Assembly: GCA_001839685.1 (NCBI GenBank) | Contig: MLAK01000608.1 | Coordinates: 28,202 to 92,201, forward strand | Length of the DNA stretch: 64,000 nucleotides | Source of the DNA: Tritrichomonas foetus | Lineage: Eukaryota; Parabasalia; Tritrichomonadida; Tritrichomonadidae | Reading direction: 5' to 3' | In this document: positions 56,329 through 64,000 of the stretch, piece after piece | Layout: each line of letters begins with the position of its first letter | How positions within the stretch are numbered: the stretch's first letter is position 1 | Program-made: the position numbers and the translations under genes | The notes under the pieces: generated by a model | Told to the model about the DNA's origin: nothing | Databases searched by the model: none | What the model saw: the letters and a program-made list of their open reading frames with translations, nothing else

Positions 56329-57187
56329 AATTCAAAAATAAATGCTTATTTTATTTTTAATAGAAATTTGATAGCGAAAGAATTTTGAAACAGTGAAATG
56401 AGGTGATAGCGATATTGATTGGATAAACACAATATCACATTGAAAAAAAATCAATGAGACAAATTTGAATAGTAAAGAAATCTCTTTTCAGTTCAATGGT
56501 TCTTTGATTCCTAAAGGGTGATTCACAAATTTGGTTCAGACAATTGTGGTCGATCATAAGTCGAAATGAAGAATTGGGAATTCTTTCTTATCCCCTCCAA
56601 ATAAATTTATTGAAATTGGCTAAAATTTAAAAAAATGAATGAATAATTCAAATATTTCTGATACGCTTCAATTATTTTGAAAAGTGATTGTGAAACCAAA
56701 TCCAGTTTTAAATCTTTGGTGATTTTTTATGGCCGGAGAACTCTTTTTCCCCTATTTAATTGTCATTTTTATATGACTCACAAATAGCATTAATCATGCA
56801 TCTTTGGCCAAAAATGCAGTTCAACTTGAATTATATTGGTTTTGATAAGATTGAGATGACGGTAAGCTTACTCGAAATTTGCATGAAAAAACAATATTAC
56901 AACACAAGTCTGCATTAAGACAAACAGTTCAGTCAGAATTTCCAATTCGCCTGGATAATTGACCAAGAGTGTCCTTAATCTTCATTGAGTTTGGTTGGAA
57001 TGCAGAGGATATATAATAGAATCATCTATTCCCATTTTTATTTTCCACTAAGCCTCGAATTCAAATGATAATTTTTCGCACGCGAATCTAGAGAACAAAA
57101 TATGATGCAAACTCTCATTTTAGTTATTTTTGACTCAAATTGATAAATACATCACTTTTTGCTCAGAAACATCGACAAAGATTTTCA

Positions 57188-57251
57188 TGATTTTATCAAA
57201 AAAAAAAAAAGAACGCAAAATATGACATTTGAATATCATTTGATAAAATCA
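57188..57251. repeat. 13-bp inverted repeat with 38-nt spacer
   Basis: TGATTTTATCAAA (57188-57200) and TTTGATAAAATCA (57239-57251) are perfect complements; the spacer starts with a run of A. It could be a miniature element's ends or a hairpin in a transcript. No flanking target-site duplication was seen by eye. Confidence 0.5.
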
Positions 57252-57281
57252 CGAATTATGTATGCCGTATGGAAAACTTAG

Positions 57282-57497
57282 ATGCTATTCCATTCAGAAA
57301 TTTTGTCTATAATTATCGATTGTGATTTCATTGGCAATGGGAAGGCTTCACTGCAAATGAATTGTTGCGAGATTGAACCTCATGCATTCAATACTATTTT
57401 TTTATGGTTCGACAGCGTCAATGATGAAAAAGAGCCTCCGAGGGAGTTCATCACACCACTTCACTTCTTTTATATCGCTTTCACAAATATTTCTTAA
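57282..57497 (+). pseudogene. Possible gene remnant
   Basis: 71 codons (MLFHSEILSIIIDCDFIGNG and on) with mixed, protein-like composition and several acidic residues near the end (DSVNDEKEPPREF). Too short and isolated to call a gene; the family is unknown. Confidence 0.2.
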
Positions 57498-57951
57498 CTA
57501 GGTAAACAAAGAGATAAGTGTAAACCATTTAAATAAATTTTTGGCATTAAGTTTTTCTGAGTAATTTTTTTTATGTCTCGAACCTTTTATTTTGAAAAGT
57601 GAAAAATGGACTTATTTTTATTCAAAAACAATTCTCCCTTTTTTACAACCAGTTGATGACTTTTCTTATATTTCTGAGCGAAAGTTCGTTAGTTTGTTCA
57701 TACAAAATTTACCATCATTTATGTAACCCATTGATCAAATTCACTATACGATTAATTTGATGTAATATATTGGGTGAAATAAGAGATTCATCTCTGTTGG
57801 AGACCTTGATATGAACACGATATTTTATATAAAAATTGAAAACTCAAGAAAATTTCTGCCATGTACGTTAGGATACCATTGAATTTTCTTTAAGAAATTG
57901 AAATTCTATTCAATCAATCATTGAATGAATTCTAAACGTAAGAAAAACAAA

Positions 57952-57958
57952 TCATCAA
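57952..57958 (+). promoter_or_regulatory. Initiator-like TCATCAA before the USP gene
   Basis: AATCATCAAGCA precedes the ATG at 57962. It is the same heptamer as at CFAP58 and the HAD gene, at a 3-nt distance. Confidence 0.4.
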
Positions 57959-57961
57959 GCA

Positions 57962-59929
57962 ATGAATTCACCCAAGATTGGCTTCATCCATGTTGATCTC
58001 AATCAGAAAGCAATGCTTGTCAATGAACTCCAACGCATCGAACGACCTACCGCAACCAATCGTGCCACCCGTGTAGCCCTTATTGAAAAAAAATGGATCA
58101 AAGCACTAATCGACTATTTAAAATCCCCCAAAATGCCACCACCTGGTAAAATCCGCACAATTGGCCTTTTCAAAGATAACAAATTTAATCCAGAATGCAA
58201 ATTTCATCACGATTTTGAGGTGGTTGATATGGAGATCTGGGAAAAACTGACAAGCGTTTTTGGTAAATCGCCTCAAATCGTTAGGTATTTCATTCTCCAT
58301 CCAAAAACAAAAGAAAGCGTTGTAATAATCAAACCAATTAATATGAAAATCATAGTCAAGTTCAAAGATGGAACAGAGCGATCTATTCGTAAATATGTCG
58401 CAGAGGATTGGGAATTCGGCGATATTAAAGCACAATTATGTCTTGCCATTCCTCTTCCAAATGATGATTATTCGTTTTACTTACCCAATTCGCCAAATCC
58501 AATTCCCAATTCCAAAAACGTTGGACAACTCTATTCAAAATATCAAGGAGACATCATTTTGCAAAAGAATATAATCACGCCTTCTAAGCAACCAATTGTA
58601 AATTCAATTCTCAACAAATACGCTAATTATGGAATTTCTAGAAATGGACTTCCTCGACCAACAGAATTCAATAATAAATATTCCATCAATTTATCATCAT
58701 CATCATCAGATTCTGAATCTGATCCTGATCAAGATTCGTCGGATGAATATGAAGTCTCAGTTTCGACACCACCAGCATTCCATCGGCCAATTTCTAAAAT
58801 CACCGCACAAAATCCATCATTTAAAAATAACCAAAAAATCTTAAAACCAATTTCAAAAATTTCAGAATCACCTTCAAGAAATTCTGTATCTCAACTTTCC
58901 CCAATTAAATTGTCAACTTCATCTTTATGTCCAAAACCATATGGATTAAGAAATCTTGGAAATACTTGCTTCTTTAATGCTGCTGTTCAGTGCCTTGTGA
59001 GGTGCCAGCCATTGACAGATTTTATGCTTTCATCAAAATGCGAAAGCCAAATCAATAGAAACAATCCTCTTGGCGCGAAAGGAAGAATAGCAACAGCTTA
59101 TAAAGAACTTCTTGAAGAAATGGTTAATCCAAACCGTCTTGCAATTATTAATCCATCGAGGCTCCATTCAATAATTGCACAAAAATATCCAATTTTTGAA
59201 GATTTCGGGCAAAACGATTCACAAGAATTAATTGGTGCTCTTCTTGATGGACTTCATGAAGACTTGAATCAATCCGCTGCTGCTCGAGGACACGAACCAG
59301 CAATAACGGTTTCCAAAGATGCAGATTCATGGGACGTGCATTGTTCAAAGAATTCATCTCCAGTCAACAGCTTGTTTTATGGAACACTATTCAGTACAAT
59401 TGAATGCCCGATGTGTCACCATGAAACATCTGTTCGAGATCCATTCGTATTTTTATCTTTGCCAATTCCTAGCTCATATGTTTACACACATGTGAGCCTT
59501 TCTGATTGTATTTCTAACTTCACAACTGCAAAAACTTTAGATTCGCATAATTTATGGAAATGCGATAAATGCAGAAGGGAGGTTCCTGCAAGAAACAAAC
59601 TAGGAATATGTAAAACACCTGATATTTTAATAATCCATTTAAAGAGGTTTAATGGTCAGTCATATTTCATGAAGAAAACAGATACACCAGTTGATTATCC
59701 AGATATTCTTGATGCTTCTACTTTTTCAAAGGATGGACATAACAAAAAGTACGCTTTAACAGGAGTTGTTTTCCATCATGGAAGCCTAGTTGGTGGGCAC
59801 TATACAGCAGCTGCAATGGACCCACAGAGTGGAAGGTGGTATGAATTTAATGATTCTCTGGTATCCCCAATCCGTCGTCAAGATGCGCATTCATCACAAG
59901 CGTATATTCTATTCTATCAAAAATGTTAA
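57962..59929 (+). CDS. Ubiquitin carboxyl-terminal hydrolase, USP4/15-like with DUSP and UBL domains
   Basis: 655 residues. Residues about 45-120 fit a DUSP domain (LIEKKWIKALIDYL ... IGLFKDNKF ... EVVDMEIWEKLTSVFG), followed by a ubiquitin-like fold (about 125-200) and a Ser/Asp-rich linker (about 225-320). The C19 peptidase domain starts at GLRNLGNTCFFNA with catalytic C336. The DSQELIGALL box, two zinc-binding CxxC pairs (CPMCHHE, CDKCRRE), ILIIHLKRFN and the GGHYTAAAMD box with catalytic H613 follow; the Asp/Asn is in WYEFNDSLV. All catalytic residues are present, so it should be active. Relatives remove ubiquitin from signalling and spliceosomal proteins. The catalytic domain is compact, without the large insert of USP4/15. 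Confidence 0.93.
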   Translation: MNSPKIGFIHVDLNQKAMLVNELQRIERPTATNRATRVALIEKKWIKALIDYLKSPKMPPPGKIRTIGLFKDNKFNPECKFHHDFEVVDMEIWEKLTSVFGKSPQIVRYFILHPKTKESVVIIKPINMKIIVKFKDGTERSIRKYVAEDWEFGDIKAQLCLAIPLPNDDYSFYLPNSPNPIPNSKNVGQLYSKYQGDIILQKNIITPSKQPIVNSILNKYANYGISRNGLPRPTEFNNKYSINLSSSSSDSESDPDQDSSDEYEVSVSTPPAFHRPISKITAQNPSFKNNQKILKPISKISESPSRNSVSQLSPIKLSTSSLCPKPYGLRNLGNTCFFNAAVQCLVRCQPLTDFMLSSKCESQINRNNPLGAKGRIATAYKELLEEMVNPNRLAIINPSRLHSIIAQKYPIFEDFGQNDSQELIGALLDGLHEDLNQSAAARGHEPAITVSKDADSWDVHCSKNSSPVNSLFYGTLFSTIECPMCHHETSVRDPFVFLSLPIPSSYVYTHVSLSDCISNFTTAKTLDSHNLWKCDKCRREVPARNKLGICKTPDILIIHLKRFNGQSYFMKKTDTPVDYPDILDASTFSKDGHNKKYALTGVVFHHGSLVGGHYTAAAMDPQSGRWYEFNDSLVSPIRRQDAHSSQAYILFYQKC

Positions 59930-60235
59930 TCATATTATTGTTTTTATAAAACATTATATACAGTTCACATTTTCCTGTTTTTTCTTAGAACATTCAAAAC
60001 ATATGTTTTGGTTAATTTTATTATCATAATATTTTGATAATGTAGAATGGATTCGAAACTACTTTTTGAATCATGGATTTCATTACACAGTGTATAAGAA
60101 TTGCAATATATTTTGTAACAAATGTGCTTCATTGTAATGATTCATTTGTTTGAACGTCATGATGATAAATAAAATTTTTTATATGTCTAGAGAATTTAGA
60201 TGACCAATTATACATTCAAAAAATATTTTTTTTGA
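59930..60235. other. Intergenic spacer, nothing recognised
   Basis: 306-bp AT-rich spacer between two plus-strand genes. ATACATTCAAAA, about 25 nt before the next ATG, is an initiator-like candidate. Confidence 0.45.
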
Positions 60236-61477
60236 ATGATTCGACAAGGATTCGACTTTGACTCAAGCGAATCCTCTGATGACATTCCAAAAAAACCGAT
60301 AACAAACAAACTGTCCCACAACAGCAGCGCCGTAGATTTTACAAGAAATTCATTCAAATCAATGAATTTTAATAATTCTTCAGATGGCGAAACGAGGCCA
60401 AAGCGGAAAAGCAAAACCAATTCCTCTGAAGTTCTTTCCTCAAGCGAGCAAAATAGAAACAGGTACGACTCATATTCAGATGAAGAAGACGATCAATATA
60501 TCCGAATTTCTAAAAACGCTTCAAGAAATTCCAAAAATATCGGCCGCAGCAAACCCGCTATAAACAATTCTTATCGGCGCCAAAATCAGGACAACGAAAT
60601 TTCACGACGGAAAAGAAAAATCGAGCAAACATTCGATTTCGACTCTGACGAATACGAAAACGATAACAATGGCGCAAATATTCGAAGCAGTAACAGCGGA
60701 AAAAGCAATCAGAAGGCGAAAAACAAACATCGAGCCACAAATGAAAAATACAATCATTATCATAAAAGTGACAGTAGTGATGATGAATATGATGACAATA
60801 GTGTTAAGCACTTAAAAGTCAAGAAAAGAAATGAAATTTATACACAAGATATGCAAAAAAAGAGATCATCATCAATTGATCGAGAATTAGTGCAAAAATT
60901 CAAAACTGTTGGTAATGAATTCATTTCAACAGCAAATAACACCAATAATAAAAACAAAACTCCCATAGTCTATGATGACGATTATGACGATGAAAATGAT
61001 GATGTTGATGGAGATAGAAATGAAGATAGAAAGCATTTTAAAGATAGCTATGATGATGATGAGGATACAACTGATTACCAAAATCAACAAAGAAATAAAA
61101 ACATAAAAGATGTTCATCGAAATGAGAGAAATATGAATTATTCGAAATCAAGAAAACTCGAAAAACGAGATAATAATAAAAATTTTGTTATTGAAAGAAG
61201 TGATAAAAGCAGCAGCGGTAAAGTGAAAGAAACTAAAAGAAAAAGATCAGTCAAATCTGAATCCTCTCAATCTTCAAACGATGAAAACTTTGATATTGAA
61301 AAGCAAATGTCAATTCACAGCAATCCACAACAAGATTGGTCATTTCCGATGAAATATGTGCCTGAACCACAAGATATGGATCAAATAATTGAGGACTACC
61401 ATGCAAAGTACTCAATTGACTACCTATTAAGAAAAATTATGAGTAATCAATCACAGAGGGTGACTAATGATGAATGA
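60236..61477 (+). CDS. Hypothetical low-complexity, probably disordered nuclear-type protein
   Basis: 413 residues, almost wholly Asn, Asp, Ser, Lys, Glu and Arg. Acidic stretches (YDDDYDDENDDVDGDRNED) alternate with basic ones (RRKRKIEQ, KETKRKRSVKSE) that could be nuclear localisation signals. A short motif recurs: GFDFDSSESSDD at the N-terminus and TFDFDSDEYEND near 135. The last 55 residues (QDWSFPMKYVPEPQDMDQIIEDYHAKYSIDYLLRKIM) are the only ordered-looking part and may bind a partner. There is no recognised domain. Composition resembles splicing- or chromatin-associated protein tails, which is not proof of function. It ends on TGA. Confidence 0.65.
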   Translation: MIRQGFDFDSSESSDDIPKKPITNKLSHNSSAVDFTRNSFKSMNFNNSSDGETRPKRKSKTNSSEVLSSSEQNRNRYDSYSDEEDDQYIRISKNASRNSKNIGRSKPAINNSYRRQNQDNEISRRKRKIEQTFDFDSDEYENDNNGANIRSSNSGKSNQKAKNKHRATNEKYNHYHKSDSSDDEYDDNSVKHLKVKKRNEIYTQDMQKKRSSSIDRELVQKFKTVGNEFISTANNTNNKNKTPIVYDDDYDDENDDVDGDRNEDRKHFKDSYDDDEDTTDYQNQQRNKNIKDVHRNERNMNYSKSRKLEKRDNNKNFVIERSDKSSSGKVKETKRKRSVKSESSQSSNDENFDIEKQMSIHSNPQQDWSFPMKYVPEPQDMDQIIEDYHAKYSIDYLLRKIMSNQSQRVTNDE

Positions 61478-61540
61478 TTGAAATCAAATGTTATGAAAAT
61501 TAAATGTATGTTATTATCTTAACATTTTTCCCTTTTTTGT

Positions 61541-61759
61541 TATTTAATTCTTTTATTTGTTATTTAATTCTTTTATTTGTTATTTAATTCTTTTATTTGT
61601 TATTTAATTCTTTTATTTGTTATTTAATTCTTTTATTTGTTTTTTTATTATTTTATTTGTTTTTTAATTCTTTTATTTGTTTTTTAATTCTTTTATTTGT
61701 TTTTTTATTATTTTATTTGTTTTTTTATTATTTTATTTGTTTTTTATTATTTTATTTGT
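61541..61759. repeat. 20-nt T-rich minisatellite, 11 copies
   Basis: Five exact copies of TATTTAATTCTTTTATTTGT are followed by six variants ending in TTTTATTTGT (first half TTTTTAATTC or TTTTTTATTA), the last copy one base shorter. The graded variation shows array drift with partial homogenisation. Confidence 0.9.
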
Positions 61760-61844
61760 TGTTTTTTAAAATAAGTAAGATACTTTTTTTCATCAACAAA
61801 TGCTTTCATATTTCTGTCTATGGCTGAAATAAATTTGCCACACT

Positions 61845-61902
61845 CCTATTTGTTAAATAGGACGAAAGCTTTCATATGATCAAGATGAGTATTTCCATCT
61901 TA
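61845..61902 (+). other. Cluster of small hairpins in 3' flank
   Basis: CCTATTT/AAATAGG (61845-61851 and 61855-61861, 3-nt loop), the palindrome GAAAGCTTTC (61864-61873) and AAGATG/CATCTT (8-nt loop) occur in succession just before the poly(A) run. Possibly a 3'-end or small RNA structure; no RNA family recognised. Confidence 0.4.
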
Positions 61903-61998
61903 TGAAAAAAAAAAAAAAAAAAAAAAAACTATTAGTCACTTTGAAAATAGAAAACAATTTTATTTATTAGAACACAGTTTGATAAATTATCTATTATT

Positions 61999-63282
61999 TC
62001 AAGAGTCAAGGGTACTTTCTTCAGAAGTCTTTTCATATGTTGTTGATGTGTCAATCTGGAGCAGGGGTGAAAGATTGACAGTTGCATTTTCACACGTTGT
62101 TTCACTTCTTTCATTTTTGTTGTATTGATTGCGATAATTCTCATTTTCTGTCTCATCTTCATTTTCATAAGTAATGCATGGATATTTTGGTATTTTATTA
62201 TAAGTCAGAATAGAAAATGTCATTATGATGAATCCTACGAGTTGAACGTAAGATCCTAGTCCCCATTCTTCTCCAGCAAGTCTAAACTTATATAAAGTTT
62301 GGTTTGAACTTGTTCTTAAAGAATAAAAGATGGCAAATTGAACCATCCAGATCAAAAACGTTCGAAATGCTTCCATTAAAGTTCGAACAACAGCTGATGT
62401 TCTTCCGATTAAAGTAATAGAAACAATACTATAAAAGAAACCAAGTAAAACAATGATAATTGTCAAAACAACAAGTGATGGAGTGTTTTTCAGCATTTCA
62501 AAAGTATCTAGCGTATCTTCACGAATTCCATTTCCTTCATCACCTGGCATATATTGTGCGATTGGCATGCAAATGAATGCAGAAATAAATGTGCTCCATA
62601 TTCCTTCAATTCCTGATATCATTACTGGGTGATAGTTTTTCACTTGTGAAAAATATTCTTCATATGAAATTTTAATGGAATAGCCGACCTGACTGACAAA
62701 TTTAAGGATGATAATGATAGCAACAACGAATGTCGATCCTTTGATTGTTGTTGAGCTGTCGGCATTGATGATTCCAGCAGCACCAACCATTGTTAGTGAA
62801 AGAACGACGAATAGAATGCAAACCCATTTATAGCATGGAAATCGCTTTTTGAAAATGAAATGTGAGATTAGCGAAACTCCAACCAAGGTTCCAGATTTCA
62901 TCATCGAATCAATTGAAACGCCAACAAAAACGACGCAGACTGATGAAACAATCCCCTCAAATGCATCTGAAAGCGCAGGAAAAGAAAACTCGCAAAAGTC
63001 CTTAAAAGATAAATCGCTGATTCGAAACGTTTGCTCATGCTTCATAGCCATAATTGCGTAAATTGGTGTTGCTAGGGCCTGTCCAGCAAACGTCATCATT
63101 GTAATCCACCATGGCTTCTGGAATTGGTGGTACCCCCACTTATCAAGCCCTTTGCCCTCCATGATAAATCCGACTTTCATTGAGACCGCATTGCAAATAC
63201 CAAGAATGAGGAAGAACATGAGAGGCCACGTTCTGCCCCATCTGTTGAATTGACTTTTGTTTTGAGATAAATCGCTTTCCAT
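61999..63282 (-). CDS. SLC35F6-like drug/metabolite transporter superfamily membrane protein
   Basis: 427 residues with about ten hydrophobic helices in the EamA/nucleotide-sugar-transporter arrangement. Diagnostic segments include GYHQFQKPWWITMMTFAGQAL near the N-terminus, SLTMVGAAGIINADSS and SGIEGIWSTFISAFICMPIAQYMPG, followed by an acidic loop with DTLDTFEMLKNTPSLV. LIGRTSAVVRTLMEAFRTFLIWMVQF is the conserved helix of SLC35F6 (C2orf18) proteins. The C-terminal 75 residues are cytosolic, Asn/Glu/Thr-rich and hydrophilic, longer than usual. Human SLC35F6 is a lysosomal or mitochondrial membrane protein of uncertain substrate, so only the superfamily function (export or exchange of small metabolites) can be stated. 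TTTCACG lies directly before the ATG. Confidence 0.88.
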   Translation of the reverse strand: MESDLSQNKSQFNRWGRTWPLMFFLILGICNAVSMKVGFIMEGKGLDKWGYHQFQKPWWITMMTFAGQALATPIYAIMAMKHEQTFRISDLSFKDFCEFSFPALSDAFEGIVSSVCVVFVGVSIDSMMKSGTLVGVSLISHFIFKKRFPCYKWVCILFVVLSLTMVGAAGIINADSSTTIKGSTFVVAIIIILKFVSQVGYSIKISYEEYFSQVKNYHPVMISGIEGIWSTFISAFICMPIAQYMPGDEGNGIREDTLDTFEMLKNTPSLVVLTIIIVLLGFFYSIVSITLIGRTSAVVRTLMEAFRTFLIWMVQFAIFYSLRTSSNQTLYKFRLAGEEWGLGSYVQLVGFIIMTFSILTYNKIPKYPCITYENEDETENENYRNQYNKNERSETTCENATVNLSPLLQIDTSTTYEKTSEESTLDS

Positions 63283-64000
63283 CGTGAAAGATAAATTCTA
63301 AATATATCACTTATTGAGTTATTATAAAAAATTGATATAGAATTCAACTCAAAAAGTGATGTAAGAAAAATAGTAATCTTTTGAATGGTTTGAATAATAA
63401 TTTGAGTAAATCAGAATGTAAAGGTTTGATAGGAATAATTGAATACTTCGTAAAAAAAATACACATTCAATAATTTTACTAGAATTCAATCACAACAGGT
63501 TAAATTTAACCATAACGATTATATTTTGATATATTTGAATAATATTTTCAATGATCATTGAATAAAATAGAAGTTTGATACAGAGTAAAGTGAGTGTTTT
63601 GATAAAATTTTCTCAAAAATTCTGTAAAGATTGAATTCTGATTATATAATAATTCGTTTGTTTCTCTTGTTCTAAATTATTTTGATCAAAATATAAACAT
63701 CCACAAATAAATTCAATTCAACAAATTACAATAACCAAAACTTTAAAAATAAAAAATATTAATAAAAAGCAATCATATTAATTTCGGGAAAAAATCAGTC
63801 AGTCGAAAATCCACTTTTTATAAACTTTTTGATAGAATTGAATAATTATTTTTTGATAAGATAGTCGAAAATGCTCTCAAAATAATTATGTTTAGTCGAC
63901 TCGCTTACTTTTTTTGTATTAAAATTTTTGAAAGGTCTATTTTACTCAAAAATACCTATATTTTCCATATTTTAGCAAAGAACAATAAATGCAGATATAA
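63283..64000. other. Intergenic region to window edge
   Basis: 718 bp of AT-rich DNA upstream of the SLC35F6-like gene. It contains TAAACTTTTTGATA at 63821-63834, identical to a 14-mer upstream of the gene at 3942, but no ORF, RNA gene or array. Confidence 0.45.

Larger units (their letters stand above)
55701..57961. other. 2.26-kb gene-poor region with short decayed frames
   Basis: The longest spacer in the window. It contains scattered short frames with some protein-like character (for example 55945-56328 on the minus strand and 57282-57497 on the plus strand), a 13-bp inverted repeat at 57188-57251 and an initiator-like TCATCAA at its right end. No RNA gene or intact gene was recognised. 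It may be the remains of a lost gene or element. Confidence 0.45.
61478..61998. other. Convergent intergenic region with minisatellite, hairpins and poly(A)
   Basis: 521 bp between the 3' ends of two genes. It contains a 20-nt T-rich array (61541-61759), a cluster of small hairpins (61845-61902) and 24 A (61905-61928). No coding potential apart from array artefacts. Confidence 0.6.

Noticed and set aside
61820..61902. Hammerhead ribozyme
   Set aside because: ACGAAAG follows a stem as in hammerheads, but the required CTGATGA-type core segment is absent.
748..63282. Reassigned genetic code (TAA/TAG as glutamine)
   Set aside because: Many genes here terminate on TAA (CFAP58, UBA3, TOR) or TAG (the 8659 coiled-coil gene) exactly at family-typical ends, so both act as stops.

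Overview
The window is eukaryotic nuclear DNA, AT-rich (roughly two thirds A+T by eye), with long and nearly intron-free genes on both strands and short AT-rich spacers. It contains flagellar (CFAP58-type) and cytoskeletal genes, a 26-nt intron candidate with a GTACGT donor and a TCTAAT..CAG acceptor, initiator-like TCA(T/C) motifs a few bases before start codons, and TAAA overlapping several stop codons. These traits together point to a flagellated parabasalid such as a Tritrichomonas/Trichomonas relative. That assignment is inference; no marker gene such as rRNA is present. TAA, TAG and TGA all act as ordinary stops.

Layout. 1-12.9 kb: the 3' end of an acidic protein gene, CFAP58 (-), a GT-C-like membrane protein (+), a small axoneme-like protein (+), the NEDD8-activating enzyme subunit UBA3 (+), a coiled-coil protein (-) and a membrane-anchored phospholipase B-like protein (+). 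12.9-25 kb: a TOR kinase (+), a TatD-type nuclease (-), a HAD phosphatase (-), an unknown protein with a P/Q-rich and acidic tail (+), tRNA-Arg(ACG), and a U2AF65-like three-RRM gene carrying two in-frame TAA codons. 25-33 kb: a secreted thioredoxin-like protein with a 30-nt repeat array holding an assembly gap (-), proteasome ATPase Rpt4 (-) and a long coiled-coil protein (-). 33.3-50.5 kb: one giant talin-like gene (-). 50.5-64 kb: an unknown protein (-), a second identical tRNA-Arg(ACG), a MAP65/Ase1/PRC1 microtubule bundler (+), an SLC13/DASS transporter (-), a 2.2-kb gene-poor stretch, a USP-type deubiquitinase (+), a disordered acidic/basic protein (+) and an SLC35F6-like transporter (-).

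The standout is the talin-like locus. It encodes an isolated F0-like domain, then five tandem talin-type FERM heads (each F0-F1-F2-F3), an acidic linker, and a very long helical rod ending in an I/LWEQ-type actin-binding helix. One TAG codon interrupts the frame at 40602-40604; without it the protein would be about 5,700 residues. Unexpected in-frame stops also occur in the U2AF65-like gene (two TAA) and at codon 4 of the likeliest start of the SLC13 gene. These could be recent pseudogenisation, consensus errors or stop readthrough.

The genes do not form operons. Recurrent themes are the cytoskeleton and flagellum (CFAP58, talin, MAP65, coiled-coil proteins), ubiquitin/NEDD8/proteasome (UBA3, Rpt4, USP) and nutrient or lysosome-related functions (TOR, phospholipase B-like, transporters).
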